Notes: generated by a model not told the origin, from the sequence alone. Positions 1 to 6,420 are shown, counted from the stretch's first letter. The stretch is 11,761 bases of DNA from Myxococcales bacterium (GCA_021783935.1 JAJXTK010000132.1:1-11761), one strand, 5' to 3'. Translations and numbers: made by a program.

Positions 1-2
1 CG

Positions 3-875
3 AAGGTCGTCGGCTACGAGCCACCGGTCCTGCGCTTCGAGGCCCCGGACGGCGCCCCCGTCGAACGCACGGTGCACCGCCTCACCGCCGCGACCCGCCG
101 GGCCTGGCTCCGCGACGGGAAGCTGCAGCTCGCTCCGAGCCTCCGGACCGCGATCCGCGCGGCGCTCGCGTGGGCGAACGAGCACCCTGGCAACGGCACG
201 CTCGCGATCATCGCGATCCACGTCGTCGAGCTGGCCCTGCGCGCCGCCTTCGCGCCGGACGATCGCTCGGTCGACGAAGCGTGGGCCCGCGCCGGCCAAG
301 ACCCCGCGACGCTGAATCTTGTGCGCGCCGAGCTCGCCCCCCTCGTGCGCGAGTGGACGGGCACCGTGCTGTTCGGGCACTTCGGGGCGCTCCGCGGCCT
401 CGACGCGATGGCCGACGCCGACAATCTGGTCACGCTCGGGGACCCGTGGGTAAACGTCGACCAGGTGCGCCACGAGTGTGCCTTCCTGGGCCTCACGGAC
501 TGGGAGGCGCGCCTCGAGGCCATGTGCCGCGCGGAGCTCGAGCAAGCCCATGGACGGCTGCGCACCGTGCACCGCACGAGGCCCGCACGCGCCCTCCACG
601 TCGGCGCTGTCGCGCCCGGAGGCGCCGGGTGGAGTCGAGCCCAGGTCGCGGTGCGACGCGCCGCACCGGGCCCAGCGAAGCGAACGGGCGGCCCCGAAGA
701 CGAGTTGCTGCTCGCCAGGGTCCTCGATCGCCTCGGCTCCGTTCGCGAGCTTGCCGGCGCGCTCGGGTGCGAACCGAGGACGGTGCGTCGCTACCTCGCC
801 GGAGAGCGAGCGTTGCCCGAAGAGCACCGAGCGCGCCTGCGCAAGCTACGCGAGCCCGACGACGAGCGCCCGTAG
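3..875 (+). CDS. 3' part of a probable SF2 helicase-like protein with a C-terminal helix-turn-helix (5' end outside the window)
   Basis: The frame is open to the left edge, so the true start is probably upstream; a GTG at 72 is the first internal start candidate. The stretch at about 360-449 (GTVLFGHFGALRG, then ADNLVTLGDPW) resembles the motif V area of a helicase C-terminal domain. The stretch at 537-583 (QAHGRLRTVHR) resembles helicase motif VI, Q-x-x-G-R-x-x-R. Walker motifs would lie upstream and cannot be seen. A proline- and arginine-rich linker follows. A small HTH lies at about 699-854 (LGSVRELAGALG, then TVRRYL), of the same style as the three units in the next gene. In a phage this would fit a DNA-remodelling or replication helicase acting in the cytoplasm. 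The helicase reading rests on weak motif similarity; the HTH is clearer. The alternative is an unrelated DNA-binding protein. Confidence 0.5.
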   Translation, partial: KVVGYEPPVLRFEAPDGAPVERTVHRLTAATRRAWLRDGKLQLAPSLRTAIRAALAWANEHPGNGTLAIIAIHVVELALRAAFAPDDRSVDEAWARAGQDPATLNLVRAELAPLVREWTGTVLFGHFGALRGLDAMADADNLVTLGDPWVNVDQVRHECAFLGLTDWEARLEAMCRAELEQAHGRLRTVHRTRPARALHVGAVAPGGAGWSRAQVAVRRAAPGPAKRTGGPEDELLLARVLDRLGSVRELAGALGCEPRTVRRYLAGERALPEEHRARLRKLREPDDERP

Positions 876-990
876 GCGCGGACCGGGATCGCAGATCGAA
901 GGGATCCTCTCTCTTCTCTTAAAATCTGCGATCCCGGTCCGAACTGCCGAGGTGAGGGGTGGCGAATTCGTGCACCGTGAACCCCGTCCT
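876..990. other. Intergenic gap holding an 18-bp inverted repeat and leading into a promoter-like element
   Basis: No convincing gene is seen between the helicase-like stop at 875 and the element that begins at 991. The gap has a notable pyrimidine run at 906-920 and a lower GC patch (CTTAAAATC, 918-926) inside the loop of the inverted repeat. It probably separates two transcription units. Confidence 0.6.
879..941. terminator. Perfect 18-bp inverted repeat, terminator-like or operator-like
   Basis: The left arm CGGACCGGGATCGCAGAT (879-896) is the exact reverse complement of 924-941. The 27-nt spacer contains a GGATCC palindrome and a pyrimidine tract. The hairpin begins four bases after the stop codon at 875, which fits a 3'-end or bidirectional terminator, but no T-run follows on either strand. 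It may instead act as a binding site for a dimeric regulator, or be an RNA 3'-end stabiliser. The repeat itself is exact; the function is inferred. Confidence 0.55.
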
Positions 991-991
991 G

Positions 992-1028
992 TGTCCCCTT
1001 GGCGGGGGCCCGACGCTTTGCCTCCTTC
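992..1028 (+). promoter_or_regulatory. Promoter-like element, copy 1, abutting the triple-HTH gene
   Basis: TGTCCC at 992-997, a 19-bp spacer, then TTTGCC at 1017-1022, then six bases to the GTG at 1029. The same boxes with the same 19-bp spacing occur at 2190 and 8613, each directly in front of a gene start. Extra matching bases lie around the boxes, for example CCCCT and GCTTTGCCT. The boxes do not match sigma-70 or sigma-54 consensus sequences. Confidence 0.65.
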
Positions 1029-1685
1029 GTGGAGACCGAATCGAACTCACCGTCCCCGACGCTCGTGGACCTCATTCAGCGGGCCGGAGGGATCAGCGCC
1101 ACCGCGCGCTCTCTCGGCGTCGAATACGTCACCGTGCGCGCTTGGGCACGCGGATACTGGCGGCCGTCCGAGGCCAACCGCGCACGATTGCTGGCGCTCG
1201 CTGCAGCGACTCCGCCGCACCTCGCTCGAGCGCTGCGGCCGCCGCAACCGCCACGCCCCCGACGTCCGCCGCCGAGCGCGGAGCAGCTCGCGCTCGTGCG
1301 CGAGTCCATCCGCCGCGCCGGCGGGCGCACAGTGGTCGCGCGCACGCTCGGCGTGACCACCGGTGCGGTGCGCAGCTGGGACGTCGGCGAGACCTGGCCC
1401 GCGGGCGACCGCTTTCAGCACCTCGTGTCGCTGCCCGATGGGCAACGCCTGCGCCCAGGCCCTCCGCGACGCCCTCGAGTCGCGGACCCGGCGATCTTCG
1501 AGGATGCCGTGAGCGTCGCTGGCAGCATCTCCGCGGCCGCGCAGGAGTTCCGAGTCGATCGCGTCAGCGTCCGGCGCTACCTCCGTCGAGAGCGGGAGGT
1601 TCCCGCCGATGTCCTCGAACGCGCCCGCGAGTTCCTTGCCGCGAACGGCGTGGCGCCGGCTCGCGAGGAGCAGTCGCCGTCGTGA
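1029..1685 (+). CDS. Protein with three tandem helix-turn-helix units (putative phage regulator)
   Basis: A 218-residue protein built from three repeats of one HTH type. Unit 1 is at about residues 12-57 (GGISATARSLGVEYVTVRAW), unit 2 at 87-135 (GGRTVVARTLG, AVRSW) and unit 3 at 157-203 (GSISAAAQEFRV, SVRRYL). Each follows the pattern G-x-x-x-x-x-A-x-x-x-[GR]-V-x-x-x-[ST/A]-V-R-x-[WY], seen in YdaS/Cro-like or Fis-like specificity domains. Proline-rich linkers (PPQPPRPRRPPP at 71-82; RPGPPRRPR at 142-150) separate them. The GTG at 1029 was chosen because it aligns with the starts of two other genes placed behind the same element; an in-frame TTG at 999 is an alternative that would place the element inside the gene. 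The stop overlaps the next start by four bases. It likely binds DNA in the cytoplasm, possibly its own upstream element; target and direction of regulation are unknown. Confidence 0.7.
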   Translation: METESNSPSPTLVDLIQRAGGISATARSLGVEYVTVRAWARGYWRPSEANRARLLALAAATPPHLARALRPPQPPRPRRPPPSAEQLALVRESIRRAGGRTVVARTLGVTTGAVRSWDVGETWPAGDRFQHLVSLPDGQRLRPGPPRRPRVADPAIFEDAVSVAGSISAAAQEFRVDRVSVRRYLRREREVPADVLERAREFLAANGVAPAREEQSPS

Positions 1686-2188
1686 GCGCTTCGCGCGCGA
1701 TCGCCTGCCCGAAGTACGAGCCCGCCCCCGGCAGCCGCCGCTGCCGGCACTACGTCGCGAACGGCGCGTGCGACCTGCCCGACGAGCTCATGTGCGTCGA
1801 GTGGCTGAAGGCCAACGAGCACGCTCCGAAGCCCTCGGTGCCGACGCCCCCGCCGCTGGAGAGAGACCTCTTTGGCGCGGCGTACATCCACCCCGCACCG
1901 ATCTGCGAGCACGCCCGCGCGACGGAGCCCGTGGCGTCCACGACGCCGCCCGTCGCGCCCGCGCCGCTTGCACTGAAGGCCGCCGCCCTCGAAACGTTCC
2001 AGGCGCTCGGCGTCGAGGTCCGCCTCGAGAGCGACGACCTCGGCGAGCTCTGGCTCGTGCCCGCGTACACCGGCTCGGGTCGGCAGGAGCTGTCGTTCGA
2101 GCACGCTGCGCTCATCGCGACGCTCTGCGCGGCCATGCCCAGCGCGCGCGTGACGGCACTCGTGCGCAGCTCGATTCGCAACGCGTAG
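1682..2188 (+). CDS. Small cysteine-rich protein, probable metal-binding N-terminus
   Basis: A 168-residue protein starting at a GTG that overlaps the previous TGA (GTGA), so it is translationally coupled to the triple-HTH gene. The N-terminus has four cysteines at residues 9, 21, 30 and 38 (C-x11-C-x8-C-x7-C) with aromatic and histidine residues between, which suggests a zinc or Fe-S site. A proline-rich linker (about 50-95) joins it to a C-terminal alpha/beta-looking segment (LGVEVRLE, then GELWLVPAY, then LSFEHAALIATLCAAM). I do not recognise a named family. Its position before an Fe-S-type nuclease suggests, by inference only, a role in nucleic acid metabolism. An upstream in-frame extension runs to about 959 but overlaps the triple-HTH gene in another frame. 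Confidence 0.65.
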   Translation: MSASRAIACPKYEPAPGSRRCRHYVANGACDLPDELMCVEWLKANEHAPKPSVPTPPPLERDLFGAAYIHPAPICEHARATEPVASTTPPVAPAPLALKAAALETFQALGVEVRLESDDLGELWLVPAYTGSGRQELSFEHAALIATLCAAMPSARVTALVRSSIRNA

Positions 2189-2189
2189 A

Positions 2190-2226
2190 TGTCCCTTTCC
2201 GGGTCCTCGCGCGCTTTGCCCTCTCG
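2190..2226 (+). promoter_or_regulatory. Promoter-like element, copy 3, filling the gap before the nuclease gene
   Basis: TGTCCC at 2190-2195, a 19-bp spacer, then TTTGCC at 2215-2220, then six bases to the ATG at 2227. It occupies essentially all of the 38 bases between two genes, which supports a function rather than a chance match. The outer bases match copies 1 and 2 less well than they match each other. Confidence 0.6.
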
Positions 2227-3405
2227 ATGGTCCCCTTCGCCAACACGCATCTCTCCTACTCGCGCCTCTCCCGCTTCGAGCAGTGCGCGCGCTCCTTCAA
2301 GTTCCAGTACATCGACAAGCTCCCCTCCGACCCCGGCATGCCGCTCCGCTTCGGCAAGGTCGTGCACGCCGCGCTGGAGCGGCTGCTCCGCGAGGTCATC
2401 GATCAGGAGCGCTCCGGCCCGCTGGACCCAAACCGCGCAATCACGCTCTTCGCGGAAGCGTGGCGCGCTGAGGGGATCGCCGGCCTCCAGGAGTTCGCCG
2501 CCGGCGTGCAGATAATCCGCGAGTTCGTCCGCGCCGAGGGCATCGTCGATCACCGCGACGTACTCGCCGTCGAGGAGGAGTTCCGGCTCCAGGTCGGCCG
2601 CTTCGAGGTGCTCGGCTTCATCGACCGCGTGAACCGCATCGACGACGAGACGATCGAGGTCGTCGACTACAAGACGAACCGCGCGCTCTTTACCCGCGAC
2701 GAGCTCGACGGCTCGCTGCAGATGTCGCTCTACGAGCTCGCGGTGCGCCGCCTCTGGCCCTGGGCGAAGAAGGTCCGCCTCGTCTTCGCGATGCTCCGTC
2801 ACGGCATCCGGCAGACGACCTCGCGCACGCCCGAGCAGCTCGAGGCCGCGCTCGCGTATGTCGAGACCCTCGGCCGCATGACCGAGGAGGCCACCGACTA
2901 CCCGGCCCGCGTCGGCGGCCAGTGCGTCTGGTGCGACCACCGCGTCCACTGCGACGCGTACGGCAAAGCGCTCGCCGGCGGCCGCAAGGAGCTCGGTGCG
3001 GAGCCCTCGGACCTCGAGGCCGTCGCGCGCGAACGCGAGGAGGTCGCGAGCCTCGCGAAGATCCTCACCGCGCGAAAGTACGAGCTCGAAGGCGTGCTCA
3101 AGGCGCATCACCGCGACCGCGACGAGCTCGTCATCGGCCCGATGCGCTACAGCCTCGCGACGACGACGAGCACCTCGTACCCGCTCGACCGGACGCTCCG
3201 CGTGCTCGAGGCCCAGACGGGCAAGCCGCGTGAAGAGCTGCTCGCGCGCGTCGCTATCGTCGACAAGGACGCCCTCGACGCGCTCGTGCGCGAGACCTCC
3301 AAGGGCCTCGACAAGTCGAGCGGCCACATCTTCAAGGCCGAGCTCGATGCCGTCGCCGAGCGCTCCATCACGCCTCGCTTCAACGCGAAGGAGGTGCGGT
3401 CGTGA
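2227..3405 (+). CDS. Cas4/RecB-like PD-(D/E)XK nuclease with Fe-S-type cysteines
   Basis: A 392-residue protein. It begins with the family-typical SYSRLSRFEQC (cysteine 20) and a G-K-V-V-H helix (His47). The nuclease core follows: E116-E118, GFIDRV with Asp133, then EVVDYKTN with Asp147 and Lys149, then Q165-M-S-L-Y169. Near 233-242 lies C-x2-C-x5-C, which with Cys20 gives the four cysteines that hold a 4Fe-4S cluster in Cas4 and AddB. It should cut or resect DNA, probably in phage recombination or DNA processing. Unlike Cas4, which is usually about 200 residues, it carries about 140 extra C-terminal residues with charged helices (about 255-300). No CRISPR genes are present, so the name describes the fold only. 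The ATG at 2227 is fixed by the promoter-like element directly upstream; a longer reading would overlap the previous gene. Confidence 0.85.
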   Translation: MVPFANTHLSYSRLSRFEQCARSFKFQYIDKLPSDPGMPLRFGKVVHAALERLLREVIDQERSGPLDPNRAITLFAEAWRAEGIAGLQEFAAGVQIIREFVRAEGIVDHRDVLAVEEEFRLQVGRFEVLGFIDRVNRIDDETIEVVDYKTNRALFTRDELDGSLQMSLYELAVRRLWPWAKKVRLVFAMLRHGIRQTTSRTPEQLEAALAYVETLGRMTEEATDYPARVGGQCVWCDHRVHCDAYGKALAGGRKELGAEPSDLEAVAREREEVASLAKILTARKYELEGVLKAHHRDRDELVIGPMRYSLATTTSTSYPLDRTLRVLEAQTGKPREELLARVAIVDKDALDALVRETSKGLDKSSGHIFKAELDAVAERSITPRFNAKEVRS

Positions 3406-4097
3406 AGCCGCTCGCCATCGTCGCGACCCGCACCGAGATGCAGGGCCCGGCTCCCCACGACCTCGTCGAGATCGCCGTGCTGCGCGTCGACCCGCGCGAC
3501 AGCCAGGCGAGCGACGTGTTCGTCGGCGTGGTGCGCTCGCCTCGCGGGACGAGCCCATTCGACGCAGGCGCCATGTGGCTCTCCGACGTCATGGATCGCG
3601 TCCGCCACCTCACGCGCGGCTGCCAGCTCATGGCGTGGCAGGGTGCCGAGACGAGGCGCTACCTCGAGACGCTCAGCCGGGACTGGCACCTGCTCCCGCT
3701 CGAGCTCGCCGAGGGCGCCATCGACTTGCGCTCGCTCACCGCGCCGCTCGTCACCATCGGCGAGGCGCACGGCGACACGCTCATCGACGCGTCTATCGCG
3801 GTGGGGACCTCATTCCGAGCAGGGAACGTGCTCGACCAGGTGCGCGCGATGGCGGAGATCCACCGGGTCATCGTGCGGCGCTTCGAGTTCACGCAGCCGC
3901 TGCGAATGCTCGGTGAGGACGAGCGGATGATCCTCGAGACGATCGTCCGCCGCGTGGGCACCGGGCGCGCCTCCTACGGCGAGTGGCGCGTCGACGACGG
4001 GCGCAAGTACCCGCGCGAGGCGCTCGAGGAGCTGATGGACGCGATGGCGTACATCTCCGCGGAGCTCGTGCGCCTCGGGAAGCGAGGTGTCGCGTGA
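3402..4097 (+). CDS. Unknown protein with a possible degenerate DnaQ-like exonuclease N-terminus
   Basis: A 231-residue protein starting at a GTG overlapping the nuclease stop (GTGA). Residues 4-30 (LAIVATRTEMQG, then VEIAVLRVD) can be laid over the ExoI motif of DEDDh exonucleases (DxETTG, then IEIGAV). The first Asp then falls on Arg10, while Glu12 is kept. Residues 77-88 (MAWQGAETRRYL) can be laid over the second motif, with Asp replaced by Thr84, and LDQVRAMAEIHR (144-155) over the third. If this is right, the site is damaged and the domain would be a structural or binding module. The C-terminal part (186-225: SYGEWRVDDGR, then EALEELMDAMAYI) has an E-E-x-x-D-like helix, loosely resembling MazG-type pyrophosphohydrolases. 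Both ideas are weak. Gene coupling suggests work with the flanking nucleases. Confidence 0.75.
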   Translation: MKPLAIVATRTEMQGPAPHDLVEIAVLRVDPRDSQASDVFVGVVRSPRGTSPFDAGAMWLSDVMDRVRHLTRGCQLMAWQGAETRRYLETLSRDWHLLPLELAEGAIDLRSLTAPLVTIGEAHGDTLIDASIAVGTSFRAGNVLDQVRAMAEIHRVIVRRFEFTQPLRMLGEDERMILETIVRRVGTGRASYGEWRVDDGRKYPREALEELMDAMAYISAELVRLGKRGVA

Positions 4098-4435
4098 ACG
4101 GCGCAGGCGCTCGGCGCAAAGGCCTCGATTGGGAGCGTGAGGTCGTCCGCCGCTTCGCCGAGGTGTTTGGCGCCGACAAGGTGCGGCGCGGCTTCCAGTA
4201 CCGCGACGGCTCGGAGATCCCCGACGTCGTCGCGCCGGTCTTCGCGATCGAGTGCAAGCGCGGCAAGCGCACCGATCCGAAGGGCGCGCTGACCCAGGCG
4301 ATGGAGGGAGCAGCCGGCAAGGGGCTCTGGCCCATCGCGGTGTGCAAGGACGACAAGGCCCCGCCCATCGTGACGATGCACCTCGAGGACTTCCTCGAGC
4401 TCGTGCGCGAGTGGTGGCGCACGAAGGGGGCGTGA
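4094..4435 (+). CDS. Small Hjc-like PD-(D/E)XK nuclease (probable Holliday junction resolvase-type)
   Basis: A 113-residue protein. The GTG at 4094 overlaps the previous stop by four bases and gives an N-terminus (KGLDWEREVVRRF) typical of this compact fold. Catalytic candidates are Glu14, then Pro43-Asp44 (IPDVVAP), Glu53-x-Lys55 (FAIECKRGKR) and Gln68. The layout E...PD...ExK...Q and the size match archaeal Hjc, VRR-NUC and phage resolvase-type nucleases. It would cut branched DNA, which suits the end of a recombination operon just before packaging genes. It ends at a TGATG junction with the next gene. Fold confidence is high; resolvase specificity is inferred. A longer reading beginning at 3983 would overlap the previous gene and add a low-complexity arginine-rich start. 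Confidence 0.8.
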   Translation: MNGAGARRKGLDWEREVVRRFAEVFGADKVRRGFQYRDGSEIPDVVAPVFAIECKRGKRTDPKGALTQAMEGAAGKGLWPIAVCKDDKAPPIVTMHLEDFLELVREWWRTKGA

Positions 4436-5412
4436 TGGAGCCCCGTGAGCGCGGCCGCGGCGGACGGCCCACGAAGGCCGAGGGGCCGCGCGTGCCGTAC
4501 GAGGAGGTCGACAAGATCCTCGTGTTCGGCGAGGTCGTGCCGGTCGGCCGGGGCGACGAGACGACGGTCTACTTCCCGAGCTACCGCGAGATCGCGGAGC
4601 GCTACGGCGTGTCGAACAGCGTCATCTCCGACTACGCGAAGTCGCGCAACGTGCAGCGCCGGCGCAAGGAGGCGCAGCTCCGCGTGCAGGCGAAGGTCGA
4701 GCAGAAGGTCGTCGAGCTGCGCGCGACGGCGATCGCGTTCTCGAAGGAGGACGAGCTGCGGATCATCGACAGCTACCTCGCGGGCTTCGAGAAGGCGATC
4801 GCCGAGGAGCGCGTCCGCTTCGACAACCCCGCCGACTTCAACACGATGGTTCGGCTGAAGGAGTTCGTGATGGGCAACGCGGACTCGCGGCAGGAGATCA
4901 ACGCGTCGCTCTCGCTCGAGGTGCTGCAGACGCGCCACCGCCAGATGATGCGCACGGTCGATGTGTCGCCAGCGGAGCGCGGCGAGGTGCTGCCGACTGC
5001 ACCGCCAGCGACGCAGGCACTCAGCGAAGGGGACAACCTTTCCCCCGCCGCCGCCGTTTCCGATGGCGTGCAGCAACTGCACACACGGTTTGCGGTCGGT
5101 AGCGGCGAATCCGAGCGCGTGACGGTACCGGTCGGTTCGGGCACGGCACGCGACGAGCGCGCCGAAGAGTCTCGTGGTGTGCCCCTCCGCGACGCTCACG
5201 AGAGGGCGCACGAGAATGTCCGGGCACTGTCCGGCGACTCTATCGGCGACGAGGAGGACGAATCCCGCGGGAATCGCGACGACGATCACGAGACGCCACG
5301 AGCACAGGTCCCCGAGGCGGAACACGCCGCACCTCACGTGCTCGAGCACGAGGGGAACGACGCGGTCGCCGATACGCTCCGTCCCGCGCCGCCGCGGCCC
5401 GAGGAGCCTTGA
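4435..5412 (+). CDS. HTH protein, putative terminase small subunit, with a long acidic tail
   Basis: A 325-residue protein whose ATG shares one base with the previous TGA. The N-terminus (about 5-12, RGRGGRPTK) is AT-hook-like. A clear HTH lies at about residues 43-62 (PSYREIAERYGVSNSVISDY), followed by basic, coiled-coil-like helices to about residue 165. This order, and its place upstream of the large terminase in the same orientation, fit a small terminase subunit that recognises phage DNA for packaging. From about residue 180 (near 4970) the protein becomes low-complexity, acidic and probably disordered (for example GDEEDESRGNRDDDHE), and third-position G/C falls visibly compared with the first half. 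The usual small subunit is about 150-200 residues, so the tail is extra and may mark a recombination junction. The alternative is a general DNA-binding protein. Confidence 0.65.
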   Translation: MEPRERGRGGRPTKAEGPRVPYEEVDKILVFGEVVPVGRGDETTVYFPSYREIAERYGVSNSVISDYAKSRNVQRRRKEAQLRVQAKVEQKVVELRATAIAFSKEDELRIIDSYLAGFEKAIAEERVRFDNPADFNTMVRLKEFVMGNADSRQEINASLSLEVLQTRHRQMMRTVDVSPAERGEVLPTAPPATQALSEGDNLSPAAAVSDGVQQLHTRFAVGSGESERVTVPVGSGTARDERAEESRGVPLRDAHERAHENVRALSGDSIGDEEDESRGNRDDDHETPRAQVPEAEHAAPHVLEHEGNDAVADTLRPAPPRPEEP

Positions 5413-5447
5413 GCGATGGCCGCTTCTGCCGGAATGCGGCCATTCGC
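5413..5447 (+). terminator. Hairpin directly after the putative small terminase gene
   Basis: ATGGCCGC at 5416-5423 pairs with GCGGCCAT at 5436-5443. With one bulged T the outer GCG (5413-5415) pairs with CGC (5445-5447), giving an 11-bp stem and a 12-nt loop. It starts at the base after the stop codon. No T-run follows, so intrinsic termination is uncertain. Confidence 0.4.
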
Positions 5448-5766
5448 GCGCGGACCGCGTCACGATCTCCGCAGGATCTGGCGCGTCGCGGCGGGCCCTA
5501 TCGACGATCGCGATGGCCGCTTTCCGTCGTCGCGCCCCGCGACGCATGCAGCGTTGACGGACTTCCAGTGTCACTGCCCAGGACCCGGGGGGTGGTCGAA
5601 TTTTCGGGCCTGGCCGACTCCCGCGGACGTTTCCCGGGTCGGTTTTCGATCGAGGCTGGCGTGGGAAACCGAGCGAATCGCGCGGCGCCCGGTTCTTGGT
5701 CGGAAGGCTCGCCGAGGCGCTGCTCGGTTCGATTGCGTAAGTGACTCTCGAGCCCCCCGAGCGCCC
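5448..5766. other. Non-coding stretch between convergent genes; possible attachment or recombinase-site region
   Basis: I find no gene I can support here. Open frames on both strands have arginine- and serine-rich shadow composition. The stretch has lower GC patches (GAATTTTCGG near 5598; GGTTTTCGAT near 5641). It carries GACCCGGG at 5582-5589 with its complement CCCGGGTC at 5633-5640, and a second copy of GCGATGGCCGCTT (5510-5522) matching 5413-5425. It lies directly behind the recombinase gene, a common place for attP and arm-binding sites, but no attachment core can be named from this sequence alone. Confidence 0.4.
5513..5525 (+). repeat. Left arm of a 13-bp inverted repeat flanking the recombinase gene
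   Basis: ATGGCCGCTTTCC here is the exact reverse complement of 6421-6433. The pair encloses the tyrosine recombinase gene. In DNA of this GC content a 13-bp match somewhere in the window can arise by chance; it is the placement around a recombinase that makes it worth recording. Confidence 0.5.
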
Positions 5767-6396
5767 TCAACATGGGAGCTCTTGGACCGACCGGACGAGC
5801 TCCTCGTCGGTCGGGTGCGTGTAGATCGCCGTCGACAAGATCGAGGCGTGCCGGGCGAAGCGCTGCGTGAGGCGGATGTCGCGCGTGCGTCGATAGAGAT
5901 TGCTGCACGCCGAGTGCCGCAAGGTATGAAAGTTGAAGATGCGCTCGAAGCCAGCTCGCTCCTGCCACACCGCGAAGGCGTGCCGCAGCTGACGCGACGA
6001 CAGGCGCCCGCGCTTTCGGCTCACGAAGAGCGGCGCGCCCACGGCGACGTCGTGCCCCTCCGCGCGCTTGAGCCGGAGCAGCTTCTCGAGCTTCGCGCGG
6101 ATCGTGTCGGAGAGGACGACTTCCTGCGGCGGCGGATCCTTGCTCGCGCGCTTGAACACGCGCAGCTGCACGTGCCGCTTCGGGCGCATCGCCTCGTCGA
6201 AGACGTCGCCGATGTCGAGCGCAAGGATCTCGTGCTCTCGCAGGCCGGTGCCGAGGGCGATGCTCACGATCACGTGGTCCCTCCACCCGGCGGCGTGCTG
6301 GCCGGTGGTGCGGAGGATGAGCGCGATCTCGCGCTCCGTGAGGGTACGCGGCGGGCGCGCGAGCGAGTCGGCGTAGGAGGACATGCCGTCATGCAC
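5767..6396 (-). CDS. Minimal tyrosine recombinase (catalytic domain only)
   Basis: A 209-residue protein on the opposite strand to all its neighbours. The catalytic set is complete: Arg53 (GTGLREHEIL), Lys86 as the likely beta-hairpin lysine, His157 and Arg160 (FHTLRHS), His183 (FARHAS) and the nucleophile Tyr192 (STAIYTH). The catalytic domain starts at about residue 18 (TLTEREIALIL), so the usual N-terminal arm- and core-binding domains are missing. Size and layout are like the FimB/FimE inversion recombinases (about 200 residues) rather than standard phage integrases (about 350-400). The GTG at 6396 has a GGAAG ribosome site; an internal ATG at 6384 has none. Its place between the two terminase genes is unusual. 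It may act as a prophage integrase, an invertase, or be a passenger; the target site is unknown. Confidence 0.88.
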   Translation of the reverse strand: MHDGMSSYADSLARPPRTLTEREIALILRTTGQHAAGWRDHVIVSIALGTGLREHEILALDIGDVFDEAMRPKRHVQLRVFKRASKDPPPQEVVLSDTIRAKLEKLLRLKRAEGHDVAVGAPLFVSRKRGRLSSRQLRHAFAVWQERAGFERIFNFHTLRHSACSNLYRRTRDIRLTQRFARHASILSTAIYTHPTDEELVRSVQELPC

Positions 6397-6420
6397 GCTT
6401 CTTCCGCGAGGCCCAGCAAG

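Noticed and set aside
1000..1022. GG...GC spacing near copy 1 considered as a sigma-54 promoter
   Set aside because: The GG and GC dinucleotides are too far apart (17 bases instead of 10) and the feature is not kept in the other two copies.
1609..2226. N-terminal extension of the nuclease gene to a start at 1609
   Set aside because: It would overlap the cysteine-rich gene entirely and reads as arginine-rich shadow sequence; the nuclease family begins at about the ATG at 2227.
2227..3405. Cas4-like nuclease as a sign of a CRISPR-Cas locus
   Set aside because: No Cas1, Cas2 or repeat-spacer array is present; similar nucleases are common in phages.
1750..3558. Minus-strand open frame of 602 codons
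   Set aside because: It is antisense to the Cas4-like nuclease, which has a full set of catalytic residues.
3889..5574. Minus-strand open frame of 561 codons with a hydrophobic patch (VIVVAIPAGFVLLVA)
   Set aside because: It covers three convincing + strand genes. The hydrophobic patch is the complement of the Asp/Glu-rich tail codons (GAC and GAG read as GTC and CTC).
5726..5734. GGTTCGATT resembling a tRNA T-loop, a possible attachment core
   Set aside because: The flanking bases do not form a T-arm or acceptor stem and no other tRNA parts are nearby.
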